Part shown: piece by piece, positions 26,501-36,740 of the stretch
How the letters are laid out: each line of letters opens with the position of its first letter
How positions within the stretch are numbered: position 1 is the first letter of the stretch
Assembly: GCF_008014675.1 (NCBI RefSeq)
Contig: NZ_VOXD01000006.1
Location: forward strand, 8,521 to 72,520
DNA from: Neolewinella aurantiaca
GTDB lineage: Bacteria > Bacteroidota > Bacteroidia > Chitinophagales > Saprospiraceae
Length of the DNA: 64,000 bases
Direction of reading: 5' to 3'
Translations under genes and position numbers: made by a program
Notes under the pieces: generated by a model
Told to the model about the DNA's origin: nothing
Seen by the model: the letters and a program-made list of their open reading frames with translations, nothing else
Databases searched by the model: none

Positions 26501-28978
26501 CGATTCCGTCAACACCGTTCGTACCAGCTATACCTTGGTCACCCTGTGGGCCCTGAGGACCTTGGGGTCCCTGAGCACCCTGTGGGCCTTGTTCACCCTG
26601 AGGACCTTGAGCCCGTCAGCACCGTCGATTCCGTCAATACCGTTCGTACCAGCGATACCCTGGTCACCCTGTGGGCCCTGAGGACCTTGAGGTCCCTGAG
26701 CACCCTGCGGGCCTTGTTCACCCTGGGGACCTTGAGCACCGTCGGCGCCGTCCATTCCGTCGACACCATTGGTGCCGTTCGTTCCGGCAACACCTTGAGG
26801 ACCGCGCTCGCCCTGTGGGCCTTGCGCGCCGTCTACTCCGTCAGTGCCGTTTGTTCCGGCAATACCTTGAGGACCGCGTTCGCCCTGGGGGCCTTGCTCA
26901 CCTTGTGGGCCTTGCGCGCCATCTACTCCATCAGTACCGTTTGTTCCGGCAACACCTTGAGGACCGCGTTCGCCTTGTGGGCCTTGTTCACCCTGAGGAC
27001 CTTGAGCGCCGTCAGCACCGTCGATTCCGTCAATACCGTTCGTACCAGCGATACCCTGGTCACCCTGTGGGCCCTGAGGTCCTTGGGGTCCCTGAGCACC
27101 CTGCGGGCCTTGTTCGCCCTGAGGGCCTTGAGCGCCATCGGCACCGTCCATTCCGTCGACACCATTGGTGCCGTTCGTTCCGGCAACACCTTGGGGACCT
27201 CGCTCGCCCTGCGGGCCTTGTTCACCCTGGGGACCTTGAGCACCATCGGCACCGTCCATTCCGTCGATACCATTGGTACCGTTCGTTCCGGCAACACCTT
27301 GAGGACCGCGCTCACCTTGTGGGCCTTGTTCACCCTGTGGGCCTTGCGCGCCGTCTACTCCGTCTGCTCCGGCAGGTCCTTGAGCGCCTTCGGGGCCTAC
27401 AGGGCCCTGGTCGCCTTCTTCACCTTGTTCGCCTCGAAGGCCGCGAGCTCCCTGTTGTCCCTGTAAGCCCTGAACACCCTGAGGGCCTTGTTCACCTTGG
27501 GGACCTTGAGCTCCTTCCGGGCCAGCGGGGCCAACAGGACCCGCCGGGCCTTCCGGACCCCAGGGGCCTTGTTCACCCTGGAGGCCTTGCTCGCCCTGGG
27601 GGCCCTGCAGGCCTTGAGGACCTTGCTCGCCCTGGGCTCCATCGGCACCAGCAGGGCCAACATCTCCTCTTACACCCTGCGGGCCTTGCTCGCCCTGTGG
27701 GCCTTGTTCGCCCTGCAGGCCACGTAGTCCGGGTTCGCCTTGCAGGCCTTGCGGGCCCTGCGGGCCTTCAACGCCATCAACACCGTCTCTTCCGGCGGGA
27801 CCAGCGGGACCTTCGGGGCCGCGTTCTCCCGGCACACCACGTTGGCCATCAGGACCCTGGGGTCCTTGATCGCCCTGAGGACCCTGGGGTCCTTCCGGTC
27901 CTTGAGGGCCCTGAGCGCCGTCTGTCCCTGAGACTCCGGCCGGGCCTTCTGGTCCTTGGGGACCAACATCACCCTGCAATCCCTGGGGGCCTTCTTCTCC
28001 CTGGGGTCCTTGAGGGCCTTCCGGGCCCTGAGGCCCCTCAACACCGCGGGGTCCCTGGTTACCCTGAATTCCCTGAGCTCCTCTGGGGCCAGGCAAACCT
28101 GGAGCTCCCTGAAGGCCTTGTTCTCCTGTTGTACCCTGTGCGCCGCGGGGACCACGTTCGCCAGTTGGTCCCTGAGGGCCCGTAGCACCATCGGCGCCAT
28201 CGGCACCGTTTTCGCCAGCAGGCCCTTGAATTCCTTCAGGACCGCGTTCGCCTTGTTCTCCACGTGGGCCCTGGAGTCCACGAGGTCCCTCGGGGCCTTG
28301 CGAGCCATTTGCGCCATCCTGACCGGCAGGCCCCTGAGGGCCTTGAATCCCTGCCGGGCCCTGAGGGCCCTGTGCACCGTCAGTACCGTCTTGTCCGCGT
28401 TCACCGCGTTCACCCTGAATGCCCTGAAGACCTTGGTCGCCCTGAAGGCCACGAGGACCCTGGGGGCCCTGTGGGCCTGCATCACCATGATGACCGTGTT
28501 CACCCTGAATACCCTGAGGACCTTGCGGGCCTTGAGCCCCCTGGACACCTTGAGGGCCCTGAAGCCCCTGAGGACCTTGCGGGCCTTCAACACCGTTGAG
28601 TGCATAGAGCGCATAAGGGACAGCCCCCAGTTCTCTTTCGGTAAAGAGCGTCAGGTCGTCTTCAGTTGTAATCGTAGTTCTCAGATAGTATGGTCCCTGA
28701 GCCCAGTCAATCGTGAGGAGTTCTCCGTCAGCACCTACTTGTGCGTTTACGATGCCGAAGTCATTGGTTGTGGCATCGACCACTTCCACGTAGACGGTAT
28801 CTCCCGGTGCTTCGATCATTACGAGAGCAAAGGATAGCATTACGTCTTCCTGGGCAAGAATTTCACCGTCAGGCGTGCGTATCGCCGCCTGATAATTTAA
28901 TGCCCCGGTAGTTTGGGCATTCACGTCTACTGCCAGCAGCAGTAGAAATGAAATCAAGAGTAGTATTTTGTTGTTCAT
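23580..28978 (-). CDS. Giant collagen-like exported protein, broken by a one-base frameshift
   Basis: Secreted or surface protein of about 1799 aa if one missing base is restored. Order: signal peptide ending VDVNAQ (residue 22); an N-terminal domain of about 105 residues of the kind found at the start of Bacteroidota tail-fibre and collagen-like proteins ([15 protein letters not shown] to PYALYALNG); about 520 uninterrupted Gly-X-Y triplets (residues ~129-1697), rich in GPQ and GxD; and a ~100-residue beta-rich C-terminal domain starting [12 protein letters not shown]. The frame shifts at 26612-26613, where a repeated GAGCGCCGTCAGC unit reads GAGCCCGTCAGC (one G lost). As read, the first product ends after ~816 residues and the second half is open for another 941. 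28978-23580 plus one base is exactly 1800 codons, so a deletion or a sequencing error is the simplest explanation. No T9SS domain is visible. Confidence 0.85.
23890..28590 (-). repeat. Long Gly-X-Y triplet repeat block
   Basis: A 9-base basic period (Gly-X-Y) with higher-order modules of about 36-45 residues. The modules alternate [19 protein letters not shown] and [14 protein letters not shown] type segments, nearly identical in the centre (about 24950-27350) and more varied toward both ends. Such repeats invite slippage and recombination, and assembly length should be treated with care. Confidence 0.9.
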
Positions 28979-29079
28979 ATTGTTGAAGTGTTGATAGTAA
29001 AATGTAAAAGCGTTATCTGTGCTGACACTACAGGAGTCGGCAGATTTAACGGCACACAGTGCTGTGTATAGCAGAATTC

Positions 29080-29655
29080 TTATTCTTTGATGACCATGAT
29101 GGTGGAGAGCTGGTGAAGCCGGCCATCTTTAGTTATTCCCTGGAGGAAGTAATTTGCGTTAGGCAGGTCTTCAAGCTGGTTGATGGTAACCTGCTCTTGA
29201 GCATTTATACGACGGGTTACCAGAGTTCTTCCGTAGACGTCAACGAGCCGCAGTTCTCTGAAATCTTCGTAAAGCGGCCCCAGATCTACGGTAAGGCTTG
29301 ATATCGTAGGGTTGGGATAAGCTTTCACCGAGACATCGACTACCTCCTCCGGAGCCTGAATTCCGGGTCTGTTCCCGAGGTTGTTCTCAACACCGAGGGA
29401 GCCTGGCTGATGAAATCCGACAGTGATAACGATGTCACCTTCTTCATAACCGATCATTGTTTCACCGAAACTGGCATCGACCTGAAGCTGCTGGGTAGTT
29501 CCTTCAGAAATGCGGGTAGATGTAGTGGCTACTGCTCCTACGAATTCTCTTTCGAGTATCAGCTGCGCATTCACGCCGGCAGTCATGGCTGCCAGCATAA
29601 GGCATGTGGAAAAAAGCCGTTTGAAGCTTTTGTAATAATTATCACGCATAGACAT
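29080..29655 (-). CDS. Small T9SS type A sorting-domain protein (191 aa)
   Basis: Exported protein with a signal peptide ending TAGVNAQ, a short beta-rich central region (about residues 30-95) and a C-terminal T9SS sorting domain: [14 protein letters not shown] (about residue 115), VDVYGRTL and a final LSTIMVIKE. The type IX system should carry it across the outer membrane and anchor or release it. It lies 101 bases upstream of the collagen-like gene on the same strand, suggesting they act together. The frame is open further (TTG at 29718), but the ATG at 29655 gives the clean signal peptide. Confidence 0.82.
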   Translation of the reverse strand: MSMRDNYYKSFKRLFSTCLMLAAMTAGVNAQLILEREFVGAVATTSTRISEGTTQQLQVDASFGETMIGYEEGDIVITVGFHQPGSLGVENNLGNRPGIQAPEEVVDVSVKAYPNPTISSLTVDLGPLYEDFRELRLVDVYGRTLVTRRINAQEQVTINQLEDLPNANYFLQGITKDGRLHQLSTIMVIKE

Positions 29656-30166
29656 ATTTGGTTTAAGTTCTAAAGCCGTGAGAACCCGCCTTGATGCGCG
29701 CAAAAGATCATTAACCAATCAGCGTGATGCTGGAGTGGCATTAAGTGAATAAAGGCGAAATGCCCCTAAGTTCACTTTTTACATGGACCAGGACACAAAA
29801 ACCATGGTCGAACTAAAAAAAACGATTTTCAAGTGTTATCAATAGCAAAGTCTCATGATGTGAATATACGCCAAATAATATACCGCCACGACATCACTAG
29901 AAAGATTTCACTAAGATTTAACCTTCTAATTTATACGCCTTTATGTTGTTTCTGAGCTCTTGTCACCAAAAGATGTTAACACAAAACCTAAAAGGAGTAA
30001 AATACGGTTTCAGGGCGATGTTCAAAAAATTTACATTGCACCTGCGGCCGCGCAAAAAAAGAAATTCCAGGAAAAAATGCCTCCGTGGCACCTGTTCTCA
30101 AAGCAAATGGGAGAACGACCTTGCGATCATCCTCCCATTTACCGATTCAATTATCCATCGGAATTA
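29656..30166. other. AT-rich intergenic region between T9SS gene and pyrophosphatase
   Basis: About 510 bases with no convincing gene. It should hold the promoter of the T9SS and collagen-like genes, but no clean TAnnTTTG box was found. It contains one 20-mer copy (30036) and a weak hairpin AAATGGGAG/CTCCCATTT at 30105-30140 that may mark the end of the pyrophosphatase transcript. Confidence 0.5.
30036..30053 (+). repeat. Dispersed 20-mer copy (intergenic)
   Basis: TTGCACCTGCGGCCGCGC, an exact match to the consensus except for the last base. Confidence 0.85.
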
Positions 30167-32347
30167 TTACACCAGGAACGGAGCAATAACGAGTGACACT
30201 ACAGCCATGAGTTTGAGCAGGATGTTGAGTGAAGGACCGGAAGTATCCTTAAACGGATCACCAACGGTATCGCCCACAACGGCAGCTTTGTGCGGCTCGG
30301 ACCCTTTGTGGTAGATGGTGCCCTGAACGGATGCACCTTCTTCAAACATCTTCTTGGCATTGTCCCAGGCGCCACCGGCATTGGACTGGAAGATGGCCAT
30401 CATGACACCAGCGGAAGTTACACCGGCAAGGAGGCCACCGAGCATTTCGGCACCGCCAGCGAAGCCAACGACAACGGGAGTGATTACGGCAATAAGGCCT
30501 GGCATTACCATCTCACGGATGGAAGCCTGGGTAGAGATTTCCACACACTTTTCGTAGTCGGCTTTACCATCGGCAGCGTTGAAGGTGGCGAGGTCGGCGG
30601 CAGAGTACTTGGACGTGTCGTGTCCTTCGCGGCGCATTACTTCAAGGGCAGCTTTCAGTTCGGGGATGTCATTGAACTGACGGCGAACTTCCTGAATCAT
30701 ATCGTTAGCGGCACGCCCTACAGCCTCCATAGAGAAGGCAGAGAAGAGGAAAGGAAGCATAGCACCGAGGAAGAGCCCCGCGGTTACGTAGGGGTTTGCA
30801 ATATCGATGGTAGTGATCTGAGCCGTAGTCATAAAGGCGGCAAAAAGAACAAGTGCAGTCAGGGCAGCAGAACCGATAGCGAAACCTTTACCGATGGCGG
30901 CTGTGGTGTTGCCCACAGCATCGAGTTGGTCGGTACGTTCACGTACTTCTTTTGGCAGTCCGGCCATTTCGGCAATACCACCGGCATTGTCGCAAATAGG
31001 GCCGTAAGCATCGATGGCCAACTGGATACCAGTGTTGGCAAGCATACCTACAGCAGCGATACCGATACCATACAGACCGGCAAAGTAGTAGGAGCCCATG
31101 ATGGCGATACACAGCACGATAATGGGATAAGCGGTGGAGCGCATACCTACGGCGAGACCGGCGATGAGGTTAGTCGCTGCGCCCGTCAGGGACTGATCGA
31201 CGATACCCTGTACCGGCTTGGTGCCCGTACCTGTGTAATATTCGGTGATGTAACCAATCCCGAGGCCTCCGGCCAGACCGAGAATGATGGCGTACAGCAC
31301 ACCCCAGCGGGTGTAACCGATGCCTTCAACCGCGTACTCGGCGGGAATCATGGTGTAAACAGCTCCTGCGGTACCCGCAAGGAAAAGAACAGCCGCAATC
31401 AATTCGCCGGTGTTGAGGGCTTTCTGTGGGTCACCACCTTCTTTCACACGGACGAAGAACGTACCGATGATAGAAGCGACGATCCCAATGCCAGCGATCA
31501 CGAGAGGAAGCAGCACCGCACCGAGGCCGGAGAACTCACCGCCCGCGAAACCGGTGATGGTCATGTAACCGGCGCCGATTACCATCGTACCGATGATGGA
31601 GCCAACGTAAGACTCGAAAAGGTCGGCCCCCATACCAGCTACGTCACCTACGTTGTCACCAACGTTATCGGCAATAGTTGCGGGGTTGAGGGGATGATCC
31701 TCGGGGATACCTGCTTCTACCTTGCCTACGAGGTCAGCGCCAACATCGGCCGCTTTAGTATAAATCCCGCCGCCAACGCGGGCGAAGAGGGCAATAGAAG
31801 ACGCTCCGAAGGAAAATCCGGTAAGTACGGAAAGAACCTTAAGTACTTCCTCTTCGGTTCCCATCCCAAACTGATTGGAGAACAGGAAGAAGAGCAGGCC
31901 GAGACCGAGCAGGCCGAGACCGACGACGCCGAGGCCCATAACTGCACCACCGTCGAAGGCAACGCCGAGGGCTTTACCAAGGCTGGTACGAGCAGCCTGC
32001 GTAGTACGGATGTTGGCCTTGGTGGCCACGTTCATACCGATGAAGCCTGCTAGAGCGGAACAAATAGCACCAATGATGAAGCTCACGGAAATCATCCAGT
32101 GAGTACCTTCGCTACTGTCCAGCGCAGCGGAAAGGCCAAGGATAGCCGCTACACAGACCACGAATATTGCGAGCACTTTATACTCCGCTTTGAGGAAGGC
32201 CATCGCACCATCGGCAATGTTTTTTCCGATACGCTGCATCAGTTCGTTACCGGGATCCAGCTTTGATACGCCAGCAGACTTGATGAACATGAAAATTAGG
32301 GCGAGGATTCCCAGAACAGGGACTGCCAGTAAAATAGTAGAAACCAT
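30167..32347 (-). CDS. hppA: Membrane-bound ion-pumping pyrophosphatase, K+-dependent type (726 aa)
   Basis: Hydrolyses PPi and pumps H+ or Na+ across the inner membrane. About 16 membrane helices are expected and the hydrophobic pattern agrees. The substrate site is complete: [36 protein letters not shown], and a C-terminal block with [10 protein letters not shown] and [20 protein letters not shown]. The helix-12 motif reads [10 protein letters not shown]; the alanine here (lysine in K+-independent enzymes) marks a K+-dependent enzyme. Whether Na+ or H+ is carried depends on a glutamate position I cannot fix by eye. Single gene on minus. Confidence 0.95.
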   Translation of the reverse strand: MVSTILLAVPVLGILALIFMFIKSAGVSKLDPGNELMQRIGKNIADGAMAFLKAEYKVLAIFVVCVAAILGLSAALDSSEGTHWMISVSFIIGAICSALAGFIGMNVATKANIRTTQAARTSLGKALGVAFDGGAVMGLGVVGLGLLGLGLLFFLFSNQFGMGTEEEVLKVLSVLTGFSFGASSIALFARVGGGIYTKAADVGADLVGKVEAGIPEDHPLNPATIADNVGDNVGDVAGMGADLFESYVGSIIGTMVIGAGYMTITGFAGGEFSGLGAVLLPLVIAGIGIVASIIGTFFVRVKEGGDPQKALNTGELIAAVLFLAGTAGAVYTMIPAEYAVEGIGYTRWGVLYAIILGLAGGLGIGYITEYYTGTGTKPVQGIVDQSLTGAATNLIAGLAVGMRSTAYPIIVLCIAIMGSYYFAGLYGIGIAAVGMLANTGIQLAIDAYGPICDNAGGIAEMAGLPKEVRERTDQLDAVGNTTAAIGKGFAIGSAALTALVLFAAFMTTAQITTIDIANPYVTAGLFLGAMLPFLFSAFSMEAVGRAANDMIQEVRRQFNDIPELKAALEVMRREGHDTSKYSAADLATFNAADGKADYEKCVEISTQASIREMVMPGLIAVITPVVVGFAGGAEMLGGLLAGVTSAGVMMAIFQSNAGGAWDNAKKMFEEGASVQGTIYHKGSEPHKAAVVGDTVGDPFKDTSGPSLNILLKLMAVVSLVIAPFLV

Positions 32348-32651
32348 AAATGATAAGAGATTTACTTGTTTAAGAAGATTGTTAGTCTTCGAAGTACAAG
32401 CGATCTAGATGGCCGCAGGGACGTATTTTAAACATTAGTTATTGCATGATCCCGTACGCTTCAAAAGGTCGTTGACCCGAAAAATCGTCCAAATGTAACC
32501 AATGAAGGTCTTTTGATCAAATTTGGCTCATCTTGCATTACGATACTTTTTAATCTGGCGAGGACGCAGGATGCAAATATTGTTTTTAAAACGAAACCAC
32601 ATACCAGATTTCGAGCTCCCCCGTCCGTTGCTGCGTCAGGCCACCTCAGAA
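32348..32651. other. Intergenic region upstream of the pyrophosphatase
   Basis: No gene seen. It holds one 20-mer copy and presumably the hppA promoter, but no clear -7 box. Confidence 0.4.
32557..32577 (-). repeat. Dispersed 20-mer copy (degenerate, intergenic)
   Basis: GGCGAGGACGCAGGATGCAAA on the plus strand is the reverse form with the ATCC variant. Confidence 0.65.
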
Positions 32652-32710
32652 AACAAAAAAGCATTCAACCGTCATGCCGCCAATCAAGACGCCGCTGAAG
32701 GTTGAATGCT
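32652..32710 (-). terminator. Terminator of the PhoD-like gene
   Basis: On the minus strand AGCATTCAACC pairs perfectly with GGTTGAATGCT across a 29-base loop and is followed by six T. It lies about 100 bases beyond the stop codon. Confidence 0.6.
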
Positions 32711-32807
32711 CTGGTGTTGCCATCAGTAAACTCACTCTGCTCCTCCCCTGTCGGGCCGGTTCTTCTCTTGCAGAGTCATTTTATGTGGTACTTACTTTTT
32801 GTTCTTT

Positions 32808-34889
32808 TTATTTCCGGATAAGGACCTGAGTCGACTGATGATTGCCACTGGCAATCCGGTAGAAATAAGTCCCGGAAGGCAAGTCTGTGACCTCAGAGGC
32901 AAGCGTGTAAAGCCCGGCGGGCTTTCGGCTTTGCTCCAGCTTCTTCACAACCCTTCCGTTGATGTCAACAAGGCTGATGTTCAGGTCCATCGTTTTGTTG
33001 AGCCCGTAGTGGAGGTAAGCAAATTCGCTGGCCGGGTTAGGGTACACCGAAAGTACCCGGAAGCCAGGAAGCTGATCGGGGTTCGCAACCGCGCTAACGA
33101 GTGCCGGCGGAGCCAGCGGTGCGGGAACGTCCTGCACCGTCTTCGGGGCCGTTGGCCCTGTTGCTGCGTTGAGGTGGTTCTCTCCGTTGAGTGTGTACAT
33201 TCCCCGCCCGAAACTCTCGTTGATACTGTCGGTCAGGATGGGCAGGTAGTGGTAATCAGCCTGTACGCTGTCTTCTTTGATGTCGAGGATGAAGTAGCCA
33301 TGCTGCACCAATTCCACGTACTTCATGTGTGGGTTCGGGTTACCGAGGCTGATGCCCGGAGCTGGCACGATCGGGTTGTTGATCTGTGCCTGCAAGCCAA
33401 AAGCAGTTGCGGGATCGATATTTTCGTCGAAGTTGGCAGAGTTGATACTGGGTGTGGCAAACTCAACGGCTACCGAGCCTTCCCCCGTTGTGGGGTTGTA
33501 GTTGGGGCTCGGATCATAGAAAGGAAGCGTACCGACACCCGGCACCTCACGAAATTGAAGATCAACCGGAGGTTGAGCCACATCGAACGCAAAGCTGCTG
33601 TGAAAGTCTCCGGTAAGAAGCACTACGTTGTCGATTTCGTTGTCGGAGATGTAGTCAACCACCTCCTGACGCTCGGCGGGGTAACCGTCCCAGATATCAA
33701 GAAAAAGGTTTTCGGTTTGCTGAAACGAGGCACCGGTTGCAGCTCCGGCCCATCCTACGTTGAATTCAGAAAAAATAACCTGCTGGCCTACAACTTTCCA
33801 CTTTGCGGCAGAAGAACTGAGTTGATCAAAGAGCCAGGACTTCTGTTCAGCACCAAGGATGGTCCGGTCAGCTGCGTAAAGCGCAGGATCTTCGATATCG
33901 TTAATCTGCTGATCCCGACCTTCAATCCGGGTATCCAGCATAATGAGGTCAGCAATGTCGCCGTAAGAGATACTCCGGTAAACCCGCTGTTCACCGTTAT
34001 CGCGGATGGGCAGCCATTCGAAATAAGCTTTACGGGCACGGTTGAGCCGGTCATCCCAGTCGCCTTCGGTATCCGGCTGGTGGTTCTCGGCGCCCCCGCT
34101 GTACGCATCGTTGGCTGTCTCGTGGTCATCCCATACGGCGATGATCGGGTGTTGTTGGTGCAGACGCTGGAGATTCGTGTCCAGGCGGTAGGTAGAGTAC
34201 CGGGCCCGGTAATCGAAAAGGCTGACGATTTCCGTAGACGGCTCAACCTGCCGGTCGGCCCAGATCGAGTCTGACCCGTACACGAAGTCTGCATATTCGT
34301 AGAGATAGTCCCCTAGGTGGATGATGGCATCCAGGTCAGTCCGTGCAGCGAGTGCTCCGTATGCATTGAAGTAACCCGCCTGGTAGTTGCTGCAGCTGAC
34401 TACTCCGAACTTGAGGTGATCAACGGCGTCTGCCGTTGGGGTGGTTTTGGTTTTCCCGGTGAGCGAGTTGGCGCCGAAAGCGGTAAACCCGTAGTAATAG
34501 GTTGTTCCGGATTCAAGGCCGGTCACGTCGACTTTAACGGTGTAATCGCGTGATGAGCTGGTGGTAAAGCTTCCTGTGGCGACGATTTCCGTGAGTGCAG
34601 TATCGGTGGCCATCCGCCACTCCACACTCACCGGACTACCGTCCATCGTTTCGGGCGTTACGCGGGTCCAGATGATTACGCGGTCTTCGAGCGGGTCGCC
34701 CGAGGCGACCCCGTGAAAGAACGGAGCCAAACCTTCGTTGAAAGACTTAGCTGCCGCGTCACGAAAGGGACGGTCGTGCTGAATTAGTGTGCCTCCCTTC
34801 CCGAAGCTGTTGGGCTGGTCGGTCTGGGCGGAAGCACAAAAGGAAAAGAGTACCGCAACGACGGTAAACAGTGAGTAAAATGGGCGCAA
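32808..34889 (-). CDS. PhoD-like alkaline phosphatase with T9SS sorting domain (693 aa)
   Basis: Secreted phosphodiesterase/phosphatase that frees phosphate from organic esters. A signal peptide (ending SFCASAQ) is followed by a PhoD N-terminal beta domain (FFHGVASGDPLEDRVIIWTR, typical) and the metallophosphatase core: LKFGVVSCSNYQAGYFNAYG, IIHLGDYLYEYA, AVWDDHETAND and LLTGDFHSS, which hold the metal ligands. A linker leads to a C-terminal T9SS type A domain (VYPNPASEFAYLHYGLN, DINGRVVKK, QVLIRK), so it is delivered to the cell surface or medium. The start codon appears to be TTG; no ATG gives the signal peptide. Family call is strong. Confidence 0.9.
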   Translation of the reverse strand: MRPFYSLFTVVAVLFSFCASAQTDQPNSFGKGGTLIQHDRPFRDAAAKSFNEGLAPFFHGVASGDPLEDRVIIWTRVTPETMDGSPVSVEWRMATDTALTEIVATGSFTTSSSRDYTVKVDVTGLESGTTYYYGFTAFGANSLTGKTKTTPTADAVDHLKFGVVSCSNYQAGYFNAYGALAARTDLDAIIHLGDYLYEYADFVYGSDSIWADRQVEPSTEIVSLFDYRARYSTYRLDTNLQRLHQQHPIIAVWDDHETANDAYSGGAENHQPDTEGDWDDRLNRARKAYFEWLPIRDNGEQRVYRSISYGDIADLIMLDTRIEGRDQQINDIEDPALYAADRTILGAEQKSWLFDQLSSSAAKWKVVGQQVIFSEFNVGWAGAATGASFQQTENLFLDIWDGYPAERQEVVDYISDNEIDNVVLLTGDFHSSFAFDVAQPPVDLQFREVPGVGTLPFYDPSPNYNPTTGEGSVAVEFATPSINSANFDENIDPATAFGLQAQINNPIVPAPGISLGNPNPHMKYVELVQHGYFILDIKEDSVQADYHYLPILTDSINESFGRGMYTLNGENHLNAATGPTAPKTVQDVPAPLAPPALVSAVANPDQLPGFRVLSVYPNPASEFAYLHYGLNKTMDLNISLVDINGRVVKKLEQSRKPAGLYTLASEVTDLPSGTYFYRIASGNHQSTQVLIRK

Positions 34890-34992
34890 TTGGTTGGTTT
34901 TTTGAAGTAAACAAAGTGTGCCACAAAGGTCCCTTCAACTGGTTAACCAGATGTTGCGCACGGTTTAAACCTTTGTAATTCCGGCTAAGCAC

Positions 34993-35000
34993 TTATTTTG
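34993..35000 (+). promoter_or_regulatory. Bacteroidota -7 box (TTATTTTG) next to the DUF819 start
   Basis: One mismatch to TAnnTTTG. It ends 4 bases before the ATG at 35005, predicting transcription from about the start codon itself (leaderless). Confidence 0.5.
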
Positions 35001-35004
35001 CGGC

Positions 35005-36399
35005 ATGGAACCCATTTTCACCAACGACGCCATCGTCTTCGGCCTTCTCATGGTTACGCTGGCCGTAATCTTCACCACTGCCAACAGCACAGCTTCCTTC
35101 TGGAAGAAGTTTTATACTTACGTGCCTACGCTCCTGCTGTGTTACTTCGTGCCGGCTCTTTTGCACTGGCCCCTGGGTTTGATTGCCTACGACTGGTATA
35201 CGCCCGGGCTGGAAGAGGCACTCACCCAAATGGGCGAAACGCTGCCCCAGGGCTTGTCTTTTGGTGAAACGAATAAGTACATAGAAGATGTATTAGGCAT
35301 GAAGCCCGCTGATTTCAGTGAACATAAAGGCCACAGCAACCTCTACTTCATGGCCAGCCGCTACCTGTTGCCAGCAAGTTTGATTCTGCTTTGCCTCAAC
35401 ATCGACATCAAGGGCATTATCAACCTGGGCCCGAAGGCGATCATCATGTTCCTGGCCGCCACGCTTTCCATCGTAATCGGCGGACCGATTGCACTGCTCA
35501 TCATCACCAACCTGTTCCCCGACCTCATCGGCCTGGACCCCGATCAACTCTGGCGGGGATTAAGCACGATTGCAGGTTCATGGATCGGTGGAGGAGCAAA
35601 CCAGGCGGCGATGAAAGAGATCTTCGAAGTACCCACCGGCATCTTCGGCCAGATGATTATCGTGGATGTGCTCGTAGCCAACATCTGGATGGGTTTCCTT
35701 CTTTTCGGAGCCGGTCGTGCCAATAAGATCGACGGAATCCTGAAAGCCGACAACTCAGCCATTACCGAGCTCACCAAAAAGGTGGAAGCTTACGCTGCGC
35801 AGGTCAAGCGCGAACCTACTTCGCTTTCCTCCTTCCAGATGATCGGCGTTGCCTTCGGGGGCGTTGCCCTCGCTCACCTCGGCTCCGACATCATCGCTCC
35901 TTTCTTCGACCAGTACTCCGACACCCTGGAAGCCTGGCGACTTACCACCCTCAAGAGTGGTTTCTTCTGGCTGGTCGTAATCGCCACAACGGTCGGATTT
36001 CTGCTCAGCTTCACGCCCGCCCGTAAGCTGGAGGGCGTAGGCGCCAGCCGTTGGGGCTCGGTCTGCATTTACATCCTCGTCGCCACCATCGGAATGCAGA
36101 TGAACATCGGCGACATCTTCAGTAACCTCGGGCTTTTCGCCATCGGATTGATCTGGATGCTGATTCACGTCATCATTCTCCTGTTCGTAGCCTGGCTCAT
36201 CAAGGCACCGTTCTTCTACGTTGCGGTTGGTTCGCAGGCCAACGTTGGTGGTGCCGCTTCGGCACCGGTAGTGGCCTCGGCCTTCAGCCCCGCGCTGGCC
36301 CCGGTGGGGGCAATTATGGCGGTCATCGGTTACGCCCTGGGTACTTACGGAGCGTTGCTGTGTGCTTACCTGATGGAGGTAGCAGCGGTAGGAGGGTAG
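35005..36399 (+). CDS. DUF819 family membrane protein (464 aa)
   Basis: Polytopic inner-membrane protein with about 11-12 helices and no signal peptide. Features of the DUF819 (YjcL-like) family: GSWIGGGANQAAMKEIF (about residue 190-206) and SQANVGGAASAPVVASAF near residue 412-429, two glycine/alanine re-entrant-like repeats in opposite halves, suggesting a transporter with inverted-repeat symmetry. A polar segment of about 40 residues separates the halves. Its transported solute is not known to me. It is longer than the usual ~400 residues owing to the N-terminal loop around residues 60-110. Confidence 0.8.
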   Translation: MEPIFTNDAIVFGLLMVTLAVIFTTANSTASFWKKFYTYVPTLLLCYFVPALLHWPLGLIAYDWYTPGLEEALTQMGETLPQGLSFGETNKYIEDVLGMKPADFSEHKGHSNLYFMASRYLLPASLILLCLNIDIKGIINLGPKAIIMFLAATLSIVIGGPIALLIITNLFPDLIGLDPDQLWRGLSTIAGSWIGGGANQAAMKEIFEVPTGIFGQMIIVDVLVANIWMGFLLFGAGRANKIDGILKADNSAITELTKKVEAYAAQVKREPTSLSSFQMIGVAFGGVALAHLGSDIIAPFFDQYSDTLEAWRLTTLKSGFFWLVVIATTVGFLLSFTPARKLEGVGASRWGSVCIYILVATIGMQMNIGDIFSNLGLFAIGLIWMLIHVIILLFVAWLIKAPFFYVAVGSQANVGGAASAPVVASAFSPALAPVGAIMAVIGYALGTYGALLCAYLMEVAAVGG

Positions 36400-36416
36400 G
36401 TGCTCAGTCCCTCTGA

Positions 36417-36596
36417 TTACTTTACCGTTGCACCCACGACTACCCGCACAATCTCCCGCGGGCATTTGTACCGCAGCGGTAGGGTGTCCCCTAATCCTCT
36501 GCTGACAAAATAAGCCAGTCTGCCATCCCGCCATTCCAGAAAATTGTTTCGGTAGAAGAACTTTCCAAAGTCGAGGTTACAATGGACTTCTGACGG
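36417..36596 (-). pseudogene. C-terminal remnant of a metallophosphoesterase (59 codons)
   Basis: On the minus strand a frame with no start codon, preceded by an in-frame TGA, ends at TAA (36417-36419). It encodes a stretch with DFGKFFYRNNFLEWRDGRL then AYFVSRGLGDTLPLRYKCP and REIVRVVVGATVK. The pattern of VSRGLG, LPLRY, CPREI is the conserved end of YkuE-like metallophosphoesterases. The catalytic histidine/aspartate region is missing. So this is probably a decayed gene left between the DUF819 gene and the efflux operon. Found by reading the strand directly; a database search would settle it. Confidence 0.6.
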
Positions 36597-36672
36597 TCAA
36601 ACCGAACCAATCAGAAAAGCATACCCGACCCGAATCTGACAAGTTAAGCCAACATCAAAACCGCACACCTCC

Positions 36673-36688
36673 TGTTCAAAAACGAACA
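36673..36688. promoter_or_regulatory. Candidate enhancer site for the NtrC-type regulator
   Basis: TGTTC-aaaaac-GAACA is a 16-base dyad lying about 80-95 bases upstream of the predicted sigma-54 start, the usual distance for an enhancer-binding protein. A second palindrome, AATACGTATT, is at 36704-36713. Neither has been tested. Confidence 0.4.
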
Positions 36689-36740
36689 CATTCCATATTA
36701 AAAAATACGTATTCAGCTAAAAAACAGCGCACATTTTTTT

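Noticed and set aside
24519-28185. Long plus-strand reading frames opposite the collagen-like gene (up to about 940 codons)
   Set aside because: The Gly-X-Y repeat lacks stop codons in several frames. The antisense products are low-complexity Thr/Leu/Arg repeats with no signal or domain, while the minus strand has a signal peptide and proper end domains.
23890-28590. CRISPR-like spacing in the collagen region
   Set aside because: Repeats are contiguous codon triplets with no unique spacers, no leader and no cas genes.
30290-32053. 587-codon plus-strand frame opposite the pyrophosphatase
   Set aside because: Mirror of a strongly conserved minus-strand membrane enzyme; composition is Gly/His/Asp-rich without domains.
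32799-34274. 491-codon plus-strand frame opposite the PhoD-like gene
   Set aside because: Shadow of the minus-strand phosphatase, whose motifs are complete.
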